DNA of 47,403 nt, taken from NCBI GenBank assembly GCA_031258095.1, contig JAIRNK010000012.1, positions 1-47,403 of the forward strand. The letters are read 5' to 3'. Each line of letters opens with the position of its first letter. Positions within the stretch are counted from its first letter, which is position 1. Below the pieces are notes generated by a model. That model was not told the origin of the DNA. It saw nothing but the letters and a program-made list of their open reading frames with translations, and did not search any database. This stretch comes from Holosporales bacterium. Lineage in GTDB: Bacteria; Pseudomonadota; Alphaproteobacteria; BNTO01. The position numbers and the translations under genes were made by a program. This document shows positions 16,134 through 25,321 of this stretch, piece by piece.

Positions 16134-17729
16134 ATGATAAGTTTTTCACGATTTAGGATTTTTTCGATCATAGCAATATGTTTGGCTGGGCTGCTTGTGG
16201 TTATGCCAAATTTTGTGTCAGACAATACGCTGGAGGCACTCCCAAAATGGATGCAACGAACGGTGAATCTTGGGCTGGATTTGCGCGGAGGGTCATTGCT
16301 TCAGCTTCAAGTGGATATTCGCGCCGCTACAAAAGAGCACTTGGCCAACATATTGAGCGAGATGCGGAAGAATCTGCGCCGACAGCAGGTCAAGTATTCT
16401 TCGCTAAAGTTGACATCAAAAGATAAGCAAAACTGCCTAGAAATTGTTCTATTGGACGCGTCAAGCTGTGATACGGTGCGAGACATCGTCAAGAAAGTGG
16501 ACAAAGACCTCGTTGTGGAAGTGTGTGATGGCAAAACAGTGCTGGCAACATTAGGGGCGCAGTCAATTTTAAAGAGGAATAATGAAATAATAGAGCAGTC
16601 AATTGAAGTTGTTCGGCGCCGAATTGATTCAAGCGGAACTAAAGAACCCAATATTCAGCGGCAAGGTAGCGATCGAATTGTCGTGCAATTGCCGGGGGTG
16701 AATGACCCCGCGGAGGTGCGTCGCCTTCTTGGTACAACAGCGAAGTTGTCATTCCAATGGGTGGATGAATCTCTTCAGCCAATAGCTGAGGCAAAGGGGT
16801 CTCATGTGTACCTGCCCCCTGCCCCAGTCGGCGTCACATATCTTCCCGAGGAACGGTCTGATGGAATGGTGACGTATTTACCGATAAAGAATGAGATAAT
16901 CATCCAAGGGGATACATTAGTAGACGCACGTGCGTCGTTTGATAAAAACGGGCGCCCCGTAGTCAGCATCAAATTTAACAATGTTGGGCGCCAGCAGATG
17001 GAGGAAGCGTCGCAACACGTGCACAAGCGGTTCGCAATTGTTCTCGACTCAAAAGTGATCAGCGCCCCGATCTTTAATGAACCAATCCCTGACGGGAACG
17101 CCCAGATTATTGGCCATTTTACCGTAACGGAGGCGAACGAACTGGCGCTGTTGCTGCGAGCAGGAGCTCTGCCAGCCCCGCTAAACATTGTTGAGGAATG
17201 CGTCGTTGGCCCAAGTTTGGGCGCAGACTCGATTTCGTACGGGAAAAATGCCACGCTCATCGCATTTATAATGATCGTGATATTTATGTATCTTGTTTAC
17301 TCATACCTTGGGTTACTGGCAGATGTTGCGCTGGTTGTGAACATCGTTTTAACGTTTGCCGCCCTGTCGTTACTTGGCGCCACGCTGACATTACCGGGTA
17401 TTGCCGGAATTGCGTTAACCATCGGCATGGCTGTTGACGCCAACGTGTTGATCTTTGAACGGATTCGAGAAGAGTATCGTGCGGGTATGCGAGTGTTGAA
17501 CGCAATCGACCAGGGGTATAAGCGGGCGATGACGGCCATTTTAGACTCAAACTTGACGACGCTAATTGGCGCGTGGATCCTCTATTATTTTGGAACCGGG
17601 TCAGTAAAGGGATTCGCCGTGACGTTGGCGCTGGGTGTCATAATATCAATGTTCACGGCGTTGACGTTGACCCAGTTATTATTGGTCTCCGTTGTGAAAG
17701 TTCGGAAGACCCGGACCCTTCCCCTGTAG
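16134..17729 (+). CDS. secD: Protein translocase subunit SecD
   Basis: Inner-membrane RND-type protein that, with SecF, uses the proton motive force to complete protein translocation on the periplasmic side. An N-terminal membrane helix is followed by NLGLDLRGGSLLQLQVD (the D1/LGLDLRGG motif). A periplasmic P1 region contains VRRRIDSSGTKEPNIQRQGSDRIVVQLPG. Five C-terminal helices carry GIAGIALTIGMAVDANVLIFERIREE, with the key Asp. The 531-residue length is typical. The ATG at 16134 starts directly with the first helix. secF follows after 35 bp. Confidence 0.96.
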   Translation: MISFSRFRIFSIIAICLAGLLVVMPNFVSDNTLEALPKWMQRTVNLGLDLRGGSLLQLQVDIRAATKEHLANILSEMRKNLRRQQVKYSSLKLTSKDKQNCLEIVLLDASSCDTVRDIVKKVDKDLVVEVCDGKTVLATLGAQSILKRNNEIIEQSIEVVRRRIDSSGTKEPNIQRQGSDRIVVQLPGVNDPAEVRRLLGTTAKLSFQWVDESLQPIAEAKGSHVYLPPAPVGVTYLPEERSDGMVTYLPIKNEIIIQGDTLVDARASFDKNGRPVVSIKFNNVGRQQMEEASQHVHKRFAIVLDSKVISAPIFNEPIPDGNAQIIGHFTVTEANELALLLRAGALPAPLNIVEECVVGPSLGADSISYGKNATLIAFIMIVIFMYLVYSYLGLLADVALVVNIVLTFAALSLLGATLTLPGIAGIALTIGMAVDANVLIFERIREEYRAGMRVLNAIDQGYKRAMTAILDSNLTTLIGAWILYYFGTGSVKGFAVTLALGVIISMFTALTLTQLLLVSVVKVRKTRTLPL

Positions 17730-17764
17730 AAGACGCATATGTTTAGTGTTGGAGCAACGTTCGA

Positions 17765-18760
17765 ATGATTAAGATAATTCCCGACAATGTAAATATCAAT
17801 TTTATTGGTCAAAAGAACAAAGTGTTTATACTGTCTTTTATCGTCATCCTAGTGTCGATGTTGTCGGTGCTCGTGACTGGTTTGAACTATGGCATAGACT
17901 TCAAGGGCGGATACGTTGTCGAAGCACGATTCCCCGTGGAGCAAAGTTTAGAAAACCTTAGACAAAAATTCGCGGCGAGCTCATTTGGAGACTTTTCGTT
18001 GCAGCAACTCGGCAAAGACGGCCGCGACATTGTGATGAAGCTCCAGAGCACAGACACCGATACAGATGCAATTGCTGATCAGCCCGAAGACCAAGCTGGT
18101 CAAACGGATTCGACAGAGGGGAATTCACGCTCAGAGAACAAGGTGATTGAACAAGTAAAGGCCGTGCTGGGAGAAGGCGTTGTCTACCGGCGCATTGAAA
18201 CGATTGGGCCAACGGTGGGCGCGGAACTCATACACAACGCAATAATAGCTGTTGTTTTGTCCATATTGGCCATTGCTATTTATATCGCCATTCGATTCGA
18301 GTGGCAATTTGCCGTGTGCGGAATGATTGCATTGGCCCAGGACTGCATTGGAGTTGTCGGTGCTTATTCTCTTCTAAAAATGGAATTTAACGCATCCGCG
18401 ATTGTTGCAATATTGACAACCGCGTCGTATTCGGTAAATGACTCAATCGTTATCTTTGACCGAATTCGCGAGAACATAAAGCGCCATCGCAAGATGCCAA
18501 TGCCGGAGCTGATAAATCGAAGCATAAACGAGACACTGTCACGAACGGTCCTAACTGCGGGGTCGACGCTGCTTGCAGTTTTGGCGCTCTGTTTATTTGG
18601 AGGAGAGGTCATTTCGGCCTTCAGCACGCCAATATTTATCGGCATCAGCCTTGGAACATTTTCATCGATTGCTTTGTCTGCGCCGTTGCTACTCCTGTTT
18701 AATTTGGACAGGGATAAGATTGCGGGAACACCAAAAGTCGTGGCAGGAACGGCGACCTAG
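17765..18760 (+). CDS. secF: Protein translocase subunit SecF
   Basis: Partner of SecD in the export motor. Landmarks: first helix VFILSFIVILVSMLSVLVTGLNYGIDFKGGYVVEARF with the IDFKGG motif, a periplasmic loop containing RRIETIGPTVGAELIHNA, then helices with LTTASYSVNDSIVIFDRIREN, the SecF signature. The 331 residues include a short acidic insertion (DTDTDAIADQPEDQAGQTD) in the periplasmic loop. The gene ends 13 bp before the start of the first phzF-family gene. Confidence 0.95.
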   Translation: MIKIIPDNVNINFIGQKNKVFILSFIVILVSMLSVLVTGLNYGIDFKGGYVVEARFPVEQSLENLRQKFAASSFGDFSLQQLGKDGRDIVMKLQSTDTDTDAIADQPEDQAGQTDSTEGNSRSENKVIEQVKAVLGEGVVYRRIETIGPTVGAELIHNAIIAVVLSILAIAIYIAIRFEWQFAVCGMIALAQDCIGVVGAYSLLKMEFNASAIVAILTTASYSVNDSIVIFDRIRENIKRHRKMPMPELINRSINETLSRTVLTAGSTLLAVLALCLFGGEVISAFSTPIFIGISLGTFSSIALSAPLLLLFNLDRDKIAGTPKVVAGTAT

Positions 18761-18773
18761 TACATGGCGCGAC

Positions 18774-19613
18774 ATGTTGTTAAAAGCTCCAATAGCGCTG
18801 GTTGATGCCTTTGCAGATGTGCCGTTTAGTGGTAATCCTGCAGGCATTTGCTTAGTTGACGAATTCCCCGCTGACGTGTTGATGCAAAGTGTCGCATTTG
18901 AGTTCAATTGGTCGGAGACTGCATTTCTGGTTAGGCTGGAGCCGTCCTTCTATCACATCCGTTGGTTCTCTCCCTTGGACGAAGCCCCAATGTGTGGGCA
19001 TGCGACCTTGGCGGCTGCTCACTTTTTGTTTGAATACAATTATGTGATAGGATCATCCGTTGAATTTCAGTCGCTGTCTGGTCAATTAATAGTGACAAAA
19101 CAAACGAATGAAAATGGCGAATCCTGGCTTGTGATGGACTTTCCAGCCATCAGTGTGAAAGATTGCACTGATGCGGCGGAGGTTGAGTCGATCCAAGATG
19201 TGTTTGACGACGACAATATGACGGTCAATATAAAGAGTATATTAAAAGATTCAATACTCTACATTGTCGTGCTTGCAAATGAAGATGAAGTCCGGCGTTG
19301 CCGCCCGAATCTTGCAAAATTAAAAAAATTGCCGTGTAGGGCGATCTCCGTGACCGCCCAGTCGTCAAATGGGTGCGACTTCGTTTCTCGATACTTTGCT
19401 CCTCAAGTGGGGATTCCCGAAGACCCGGTCTGTGGATCATCTCATTGCCGGCTAGCACCGTTTTGGGCCAAGGCTTTGGGTAAGGACACGCTGGTTGCGA
19501 AGCAGCTTTCTCAGCGAGGGGGCGTATTGCACTTGTCACTGTGCCCGCAAACTAACCGTGTTAGCATCGCAGGACAAGCAAGAACGATATTAACGGGGCA
19601 AATGGCAATTTGA
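18774..19613 (+). CDS. PhzF-family isomerase/epimerase-like protein 1
   Basis: Cytosolic protein of the PhzF/diaminopimelate-epimerase-like superfamily; the substrate is unknown. The start ATG 18774, 13 bp after the secF stop, is preferred over the track start inside secF. The family pattern is full: VDAFADVPFSGNPAG, catalytic Glu48 in NWSETAFLV, WFSPLDEAPMCGHATLAAAH, then RYFAPQVGIPEDPVCGSSHCRLAPFW and the end VSIAGQARTILTGQ. Both key motifs (the Glu and the GSxHC loop) are intact, so it is probably an active enzyme. A second, degraded family member lies at 36001. Repeat copy 4 follows 18 bp after the stop. Confidence 0.85.
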   Translation: MLLKAPIALVDAFADVPFSGNPAGICLVDEFPADVLMQSVAFEFNWSETAFLVRLEPSFYHIRWFSPLDEAPMCGHATLAAAHFLFEYNYVIGSSVEFQSLSGQLIVTKQTNENGESWLVMDFPAISVKDCTDAAEVESIQDVFDDDNMTVNIKSILKDSILYIVVLANEDEVRRCRPNLAKLKKLPCRAISVTAQSSNGCDFVSRYFAPQVGIPEDPVCGSSHCRLAPFWAKALGKDTLVAKQLSQRGGVLHLSLCPQTNRVSIAGQARTILTGQMAI

Positions 19614-19631
19614 TGGCAACGCTTAAATATA

Positions 19632-19723
19632 TAGGCTCCCGACTGACGCTCCGGGGAACAAATGCTGATGTTTCAATGCCTTGAGCCCTCAATAACCCCG
19701 GAACGTCAGATGGGATGTGTATA
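19632..19723 (-). repeat. ~93 bp palindromic repeat, copy 4 (core type A)
   Basis: It runs TAGGCTCCCGACTGACGCTC to GGAACGTCAGATGGGATGTG(TATA). The minus-strand family frame is open (IHIPSDVPGLLRAQ...FVPRSVSREP). It starts 18 bp after the phzF1 stop. Confidence 0.92.
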
Positions 19724-19907
19724 GACGCGAGGCGCCCTCCCCTACTCCACATTTATTCGTCATCAGAATAGTCTGATCGCTCAGCAGGAGGTGGAACATG
19801 AGCTGTCACATCGACTGTTGGGACGTAATTCGAGAGGTTTTCAATTGAGCTCCGTTTATTGTAATCTTCGTATCGGTGGAGAAGTTATCAAGCGTCGTGG
19901 AGTATAC

Positions 19908-20783
19908 ATGAATCGTGAGTCAGACAAACAATCAGGGAAAAGCACTCTGCTTGGGTATGTTTGGGCGATACTAGCCGTAATTGGGATACATACATTTCTG
20001 TACCAGCCATACTCGATACCCTCTGGGTCGATGATGCCGACGTTGTTAGTCGGAGATTTTTTGTTCGTTAATAAATTTTCGTATGGATATTCCCGCTATT
20101 CGGCATTTTTGCAGCCAAAGTTCATAAAAGGGCGCATAAATATCGGGACACCAAATAGAGGAGACGTGGCTGTGTTTTTTCACGAATTTACGTACGAAAA
20201 TGAGGCAGAGCACTATGACCATGGCGTGTTGAACGGCCTCTTTTCTAGAACGTGGCGTAGGATACGCAGTGCTATCGGCTGTCCACTAGAAGGCGTGAAC
20301 TATGTTAAGCGCGTGATTGGGCTGCCAGGAGATCGGATACAAATGAAGGAAGGAAAGCTATACATCAATGGAGAAGAGGTGAAGCTCGAGTACGTTGATA
20401 CGTATCCGTTGAACGAGCCAAATATGCCCCCAATTGCGAAACGCTACATAGAGACGCTGCCGAATGGGGTTCGACACTATATTCTGAAAGCTTTTCCGTT
20501 TGGGAAGGCTCATCTCGACAATACGGAGGAGTTTGTTGTGCCAGAGGGCCATTATTTTATGATGGGAGACAACAGGGACAACTCGTGTGATAGCCGAGAA
20601 CGAAACATTGTAGGGGACATACCAAATGGTCGGTTTATTGGAGTGCCTTCGTTTTTATACTTTTCAACGGAAGCGACTTTGTTTCAGCCCCACAAATGGA
20701 TATTTCTCATCCGTTGGCAGCGCTTGTTTGATGCTTACATAAAGAAATTACGTCGTCCGTTTCAAGCCAATCTTTATGTATGA
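19908..20783 (+). CDS. lepB: Signal peptidase I
   Basis: Inner-membrane serine protease with its catalytic domain in the periplasm; it removes signal peptides from exported proteins. The ATG at 19908 follows GTGGAGTATAC, a good ribosome-binding site; the track start 39 codons earlier is unlikely. The N-terminal helix is LLGYVWAILAVIGIHTFLY. The catalytic Ser is in SIPSGSMMPTL (Ser41), the catalytic Lys in VKRVIGLPGD, and the box E-like MMGDNRDNSCDSR is present. The 291-residue length fits alphaproteobacteria. The stop overlaps the rnc start by 4 bp (lepB-rnc is a conserved alphaproteobacterial pair). Confidence 0.95.
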   Translation: MNRESDKQSGKSTLLGYVWAILAVIGIHTFLYQPYSIPSGSMMPTLLVGDFLFVNKFSYGYSRYSAFLQPKFIKGRINIGTPNRGDVAVFFHEFTYENEAEHYDHGVLNGLFSRTWRRIRSAIGCPLEGVNYVKRVIGLPGDRIQMKEGKLYINGEEVKLEYVDTYPLNEPNMPPIAKRYIETLPNGVRHYILKAFPFGKAHLDNTEEFVVPEGHYFMMGDNRDNSCDSRERNIVGDIPNGRFIGVPSFLYFSTEATLFQPHKWIFLIRWQRLFDAYIKKLRRPFQANLYV

Positions 20784-21472
20784 TCGACGATCATGTAATG
20801 AAAAATATCCAGGCGCTTCAATTAAATCTAAAGTACACATTTAGGGATACTTCATTGCTTGTTCGTGCGCTGCGGCATTCTAGCGTGGCACCCAAAGTTG
20901 GAAATCAGGTAGACCGTAGCTTTGACCGCTTGGAGTTCTTGGGAGACAGAGTATTAAACCTTATCGTTGCAGAGTTTTTATACAAGCACTTTGACAAGGA
21001 ATCAGAGGGAGATTTAGCGCATAGATATTCGGCGTTAGTTTGCAGCCAAACGTGTGCAGATGTGGCACGACGAGTTAAAATCGACGAATATCTTGACGTG
21101 GCAACTGGAACATCGTTCGATGATTTGCGAATTTTGTGCGACGCCTTGGAGGCCGTTGTTGCGGCAATGTATTTAGATGGAGGATATGAGCCGTGTAAGA
21201 CGTTCGTTGAAAGAAACTGGCGCGACCTATTTTTTTCTTCAATAGAGCCTCCGAGCGACCCCAAGTCCGTTCTTCAAGAGCTTATTCAGTCAAAAGGGTG
21301 TCCGCTTCCAGAATATGTCGTTATGAACAAAGCAGGAAGCGATCATAGTCCCACGTTTACGGTATCGGTGACCGTTCCGGGGTGGGCGCCTGTAACCGGA
21401 GTAGGGCAGTCAAAAAAGGCAGCCGAAAAGGAAGCGGCATCAAAATTGCTGATTTTAATGCAATATGCCTGA
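20780..21472 (+). CDS. rnc: Ribonuclease III
   Basis: Double-strand-specific endoribonuclease that processes rRNA and mRNA. The catalytic domain has the signature DRLEFLGDRVLNLIVAEFLY and the second acidic cluster CDALEAVVAAMYLDGGYE; the key Asp and Glu residues are in place. A C-terminal dsRNA-binding domain (DPKSVLQELIQSKGCPLPEY...GQSKKAAEKEAASKLL) follows. The 230-residue length is normal. It overlaps lepB upstream and the nuoN-like gene downstream (8 bp). The usual next gene, era, is absent here. Confidence 0.96.
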   Translation: MIDDHVMKNIQALQLNLKYTFRDTSLLVRALRHSSVAPKVGNQVDRSFDRLEFLGDRVLNLIVAEFLYKHFDKESEGDLAHRYSALVCSQTCADVARRVKIDEYLDVATGTSFDDLRILCDALEAVVAAMYLDGGYEPCKTFVERNWRDLFFSSIEPPSDPKSVLQELIQSKGCPLPEYVVMNKAGSDHSPTFTVSVTVPGWAPVTGVGQSKKAAEKEAASKLLILMQYA

Positions 21473-22883
21473 GTTATTTTTAATATTTATTCCTGCTGCC
21501 CCTGAAATGCTGTTAATGATTGGCGCGGCTTGTCTGTTTGTCGTGCCAAGGATGGCGCAACGTGCGTATTTCTACGTGTTATTCAGCTGCGTGTTAGTCT
21601 TACTTTTGCAAGATAGGAACATTGGATTAAACGTCATTGAAGGGAAATTGGATCCGACGGCAAGTTCGACAACATTTTCTGGAATGTTCATTGTTGACTG
21701 TTTTACTAAAATTCAAAAGCTTACAGTTTGCGCTTGGACGCTGCTTTATGTATTGATCACGTCAAAATTTAAAAAATTTTGTGGGGATGAATTGTTCGGC
21801 ATTGCGACTATCGTTTTTGGAAGCATGTTGGCAATTTCGGCAAACGACTTCATGCTGTTGTTTTTGGGATATGAATTTATAAGTTTTGGAACCATTGTTT
21901 TTTTGAAGTCGAATGACAAAGAAATACTCATAAACGTTTTCACTATGTTAGGCATAGGGACAGCATTAATTCTCTTTGGGACGTCAATATTTTACGGCGT
22001 GTTTGGCACTACGGATTTCTCGGTATTGTCTACGAACATGGCTGAGAAGCAACCATTCACGAACGTTGCTGTCGTTTTGCTGCTGATGGGGCTGTTCGCG
22101 AAATCATTGTACCTACCTGCTCATGGTTTGTGCATAGAAGCAGCAGAAAAAACAGACTTATCAGCGTTCATATTAGTTAGCTTTGTTTCAAATCTGACGA
22201 CCTTTTCAACGATGGGACGCATCGTAACATTGTTTAGGAGTGAACCAGTTGTACACGCGTTACTTCTGTTCGGATTCTTTGGAATGGCGCTAGGCTTGTT
22301 AGGAGTAATTAGACACTCTCAAATAAAAAACATACTAGCATGCCATTTAATTGGAACGGTAGGAATGCTTCATTTCGGGCTAGGAGCGCTGCGGTTGAGT
22401 TCTATCTCAAGCAGTCTGACATTGCTCGCTGTTTACGGTCTGTCACTGTTGGTCTTTTTGGGCGGGACTTTGCTTATTGAGCGACAATGTGGAAAGATCG
22501 TCACGCTGAACGACCTGCTTCGGATTCACAACAAATCTCCGTGGGGAATGTTTTTATTAGTCTTTGGTATTTTAAATTTGTTCAATGTGCTCCCTACGCC
22601 AGGATTTATTCATTTTTTCACGTTCACCATGAATTTTGTCGATAGCGAAGCGTTTGCGCCCTTATGGATTGTGCTTACGCTAAAAACTATATCCATGGCC
22701 GCTGGCTTGAAATTTGTTCAAGCGTTGGTCATTCGCTCTGGAGATGCCCCTCACGCGAATGCGACCCCCTTCCCTACCCTAGCGGTGGTCATTAGCCTGG
22801 CGTTAGTCGTGTGGGCCGTGTACTCTGACAGTATTTCCAACGTTTTCATGCTAGCTGAGACTACGCTGAAGTGCTTCCTATAG
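21465..22883 (+). CDS. nuoN: NuoN-like antiporter-type membrane subunit of complex I, divergent
   Basis: A 472-residue protein with about 13-14 hydrophobic helices, in the order expected for NuoN of NADH:quinone oxidoreductase (proton-pumping membrane arm). Recognisable segments are LLFLGYEFISFGTIVF (helix 5 region with the conserved Glu), GLFAKSLYLPAHG (helix 7 Lys), then VYGLSLLVFLGGTLLIERQCGKIVTLNDLL and PTPGFIHFF. It is divergent: the PKxx lysine usually in helix 8 and the GFxGKF lysine in helix 12 are missing. Other complex I genes are not adjacent; only an eroded nuoD lies at 34166. Assignment rests on topology and short motifs, so a related antiporter-like protein is possible. It converges on ligA. 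Confidence 0.65.
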   Translation: MPELFLIFIPAAPEMLLMIGAACLFVVPRMAQRAYFYVLFSCVLVLLLQDRNIGLNVIEGKLDPTASSTTFSGMFIVDCFTKIQKLTVCAWTLLYVLITSKFKKFCGDELFGIATIVFGSMLAISANDFMLLFLGYEFISFGTIVFLKSNDKEILINVFTMLGIGTALILFGTSIFYGVFGTTDFSVLSTNMAEKQPFTNVAVVLLLMGLFAKSLYLPAHGLCIEAAEKTDLSAFILVSFVSNLTTFSTMGRIVTLFRSEPVVHALLLFGFFGMALGLLGVIRHSQIKNILACHLIGTVGMLHFGLGALRLSSISSSLTLLAVYGLSLLVFLGGTLLIERQCGKIVTLNDLLRIHNKSPWGMFLLVFGILNLFNVLPTPGFIHFFTFTMNFVDSEAFAPLWIVLTLKTISMAAGLKFVQALVIRSGDAPHANATPFPTLAVVISLALVVWAVYSDSISNVFMLAETTLKCFL

Positions 22884-22894
22884 GATTCGATTGT

Positions 22895-25012
22895 TCAACT
22901 TTGCCGTTTTAACAAACCGACTTTTAGAATGTCGAGCCATTCATATTCGCCAATGATTTTTATTCCCAGATGAGCAGCCTTGTCTCTATTGCTTCCCGGC
23001 TCATCCCCGGCAACCACGAGGGTTGTAGATTTTGACACAGTAGACGCAATTTGCGCGCCCAGTCTGGCAGCCTGTGCTTTACCCTCATTGCGGGTAAACG
23101 CACGAAAGCGTCCGGTGAAAACGATTTGCTGCCCGGACAATACGCTTGTGTCAGATGCGTCTTTGAATAACGTGACGTATTCTAGCAATCGCAGGAGCAC
23201 ATCGCGTTGTTCGGACAAGTATGAAACAATTCCTTCTGCCGTTATCTCGCCAATCCCGTCAATTTGCACAAGCTGGTCAGCACTACAATTTAGTAGCTCT
23301 TCGAACGAATTAAAATGTTTGCTCAATAGTGTACTCATCTGTCTTCCTACTTGCGGAATCCCCAATGAATATATGAATTTGTCCAACGCAACCGACCGAC
23401 ATGCGTCAATTGCTTTGAATAGATTCTTAACGGAAAGGCTTCCCCACCCAATTTCATTTTCTAGGGTCTGTTTGTTGAAGAAATTCCTATCTCGTTCCTT
23501 ATCGGATATTTGGGGGGGGGCAACAGACGCAAACAAGTCCCCATGCCGTCGACATTGCATATCACGTTGTTGTAGGACAAATATATCAACGAAATCGCGA
23601 ATTCTTCCGGTGTCATATAAAAATTCTATGTTGCGGCTCCCCAAACCGTCAATTTCCAGCGCATCGACAAAGTGAGACAAACGCTCAATTGCCTGATCTT
23701 TGCAATTAAACCCCGCTGTGCAACGACTGTCTTGTAGTAGCTTTCCGCATGACGGACAGGTCGTCGGAAAACGAAACGGCATGGCGTCCAGCCGCCTCCT
23801 ATCCTCTAACGTGCTCACAATTTGAGGGATCACGTCCCCAGCGCGTTGCAGCACGACCGTGTCACCCACGCGAACGTCAAGCCGCGCCAGCTCATCGCCA
23901 TTGTGTAAGGTCGCTCTACTGACGACTGCGCCACCGACATTAACCGGGACTAACTCCGCAACGGGCGTTAAGGCGCCAGTGCGGCCGACTTGAATAGATA
24001 TGCCCAAAACTTGAGTTTCAACCTGCTCTGCCCTGAATTTGTGTGCGACAGAGTGACGCGGCACACGTCCAACGATTCCTAGGCGCGCTTGCAATTTTCG
24101 GTCGTTTACCTTGTAGACAACGCCGTCAATTTCGTACGGAATTTGCTCTCTGTTCGTTTCTACGTAGTGGTAATAGTCCAACAACTCTTGTACGGAACTA
24201 CATAACCTGGCGGGAGATACTGTGACAAAACCACATTTGTTCAAATATTCGACCACGCTGTCTTGTGTATCGAAGCGATCGTCGACAACGTCATATGCCA
24301 AAAAGCGAAGACGACGCGCTTGCGTTATTTTTGCATCAAGTAGTCGCAATGAACCAGAGGCTGCATTTCGGGGATTAGCGAATAGGCGCTCGTGCTTATC
24401 GGCTTGATCTTTATTTATACGCACGAAATCTTCTTTGTTTATATAAACTTCGCCGCGAATTTCCATTCGCTGTGGAACTTGTTCTTCTTTGCTTGGAATG
24501 GCAACCCGCGGAAGCACAAGCGGAATATCTCTGACCATTTTTATGTTCTGGGTAACGTCCTCACCAACTGTCCCATTCCCTCGAGTTGCCCCACGAACAA
24601 GAATGCCGTTCTCGTAGACGAGCGACGCTGACAGTCCATCAATTTTGAGTTCTGCCCACATCTGTCGGTCGTAGCAAACAAATTGTTCGTTTGGAACGTT
24701 AAGAAATCGCGAAACTTTTTCAAAGAAACGACACAACTCGTCGACGGAGAATACGTCTTCTAATGAAGTCATGGGGGTTTCATGATTTACTTTCTGAAAA
24801 TCCAGTTGCGGCAATGCTCCAACATGCTGAGACGGGCTGTCGGCCCTTATAAGGTCTGGATATTCGCTCTCCAACGCTGCATTTCGCCGTCGCAAATCGT
24901 CATATTCTCGATCCGATATCTCCGGTTGTGCGAGGTTGTAGTAAAGATGGTCATGTTTGGCTATTTCTTTTGCCAACCGTTCAAGCTCTTTGGCGGCTTC
25001 ACTTCTGTCCAT
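22895..25012 (-). CDS. ligA: NAD-dependent DNA ligase LigA
   Basis: Seals nicks during replication and repair using NAD. Domains in order: Ia domain (HDHLYYNLAQPEISDREYDDL, the NMN-binding motif), adenylation domain with the AMP-linked Lys in AELKIDGLSASL, OB fold, Cys4 zinc finger (CPSCGKLLQDSRC...C), helix-hairpin-helix repeats (QLVQIDGIGEITAEGI), and a C-terminal BRCT domain (LSGQQIVFTGRF...VVAGDEPGSNRDKA). The 705 residues are normal. The ATG at 25012 has GAGAAGG upstream. It converges on the nuoN-like gene with only 11 bp between stops. Confidence 0.97.
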   Translation of the reverse strand: MDRSEAAKELERLAKEIAKHDHLYYNLAQPEISDREYDDLRRRNAALESEYPDLIRADSPSQHVGALPQLDFQKVNHETPMTSLEDVFSVDELCRFFEKVSRFLNVPNEQFVCYDRQMWAELKIDGLSASLVYENGILVRGATRGNGTVGEDVTQNIKMVRDIPLVLPRVAIPSKEEQVPQRMEIRGEVYINKEDFVRINKDQADKHERLFANPRNAASGSLRLLDAKITQARRLRFLAYDVVDDRFDTQDSVVEYLNKCGFVTVSPARLCSSVQELLDYYHYVETNREQIPYEIDGVVYKVNDRKLQARLGIVGRVPRHSVAHKFRAEQVETQVLGISIQVGRTGALTPVAELVPVNVGGAVVSRATLHNGDELARLDVRVGDTVVLQRAGDVIPQIVSTLEDRRRLDAMPFRFPTTCPSCGKLLQDSRCTAGFNCKDQAIERLSHFVDALEIDGLGSRNIEFLYDTGRIRDFVDIFVLQQRDMQCRRHGDLFASVAPPQISDKERDRNFFNKQTLENEIGWGSLSVKNLFKAIDACRSVALDKFIYSLGIPQVGRQMSTLLSKHFNSFEELLNCSADQLVQIDGIGEITAEGIVSYLSEQRDVLLRLLEYVTLFKDASDTSVLSGQQIVFTGRFRAFTRNEGKAQAARLGAQIASTVSKSTTLVVAGDEPGSNRDKAAHLGIKIIGEYEWLDILKVGLLKRQS

Positions 25013-25321
25013 TACCTTCTCGCGAATGACGGCGACGGGTCAGTGTACCAGAACGCTATCCCTTTGAGGACATTTGCGACAAATGGTGCCGCGATACCCC
25101 TTTGGTTATCGCGAGTTCGTATAAAAAGCGGGCATTACTCATGGCAAAGGTTTTTGCTGAGCCTAAGCAAAGCTAGCAATTGATGGGATTAAAAATCCCA
25201 CAACGTACAGCACAATGTCTGCCAACACATAACCTATTAATCTTCATTAATCATTATTTAATTCTTTAGTTATACACTGTATTCAGACAGTAATAACTTA
25301 CAATAACACTGTGAGAACACT
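25013..25321. other. Intergenic region between ligA and the Met/Gly-rich gene
   Basis: No gene seen. It holds a small perfect hairpin, CGCGATA and TATCGCG around a 10-base loop at 25090-25113, a TTTGCT/AGCAAA hairpin near 25152-25170, and a very AT-rich stretch (25230-25320) that probably carries the promoter of the downstream gene. Confidence 0.4.

Noticed and set aside
22980-23675. 231-codon plus-strand ORF
   Set aside because: Lies antisense to well-conserved ligA, Ser/Cys-rich and without any recognisable family: a shadow ORF.
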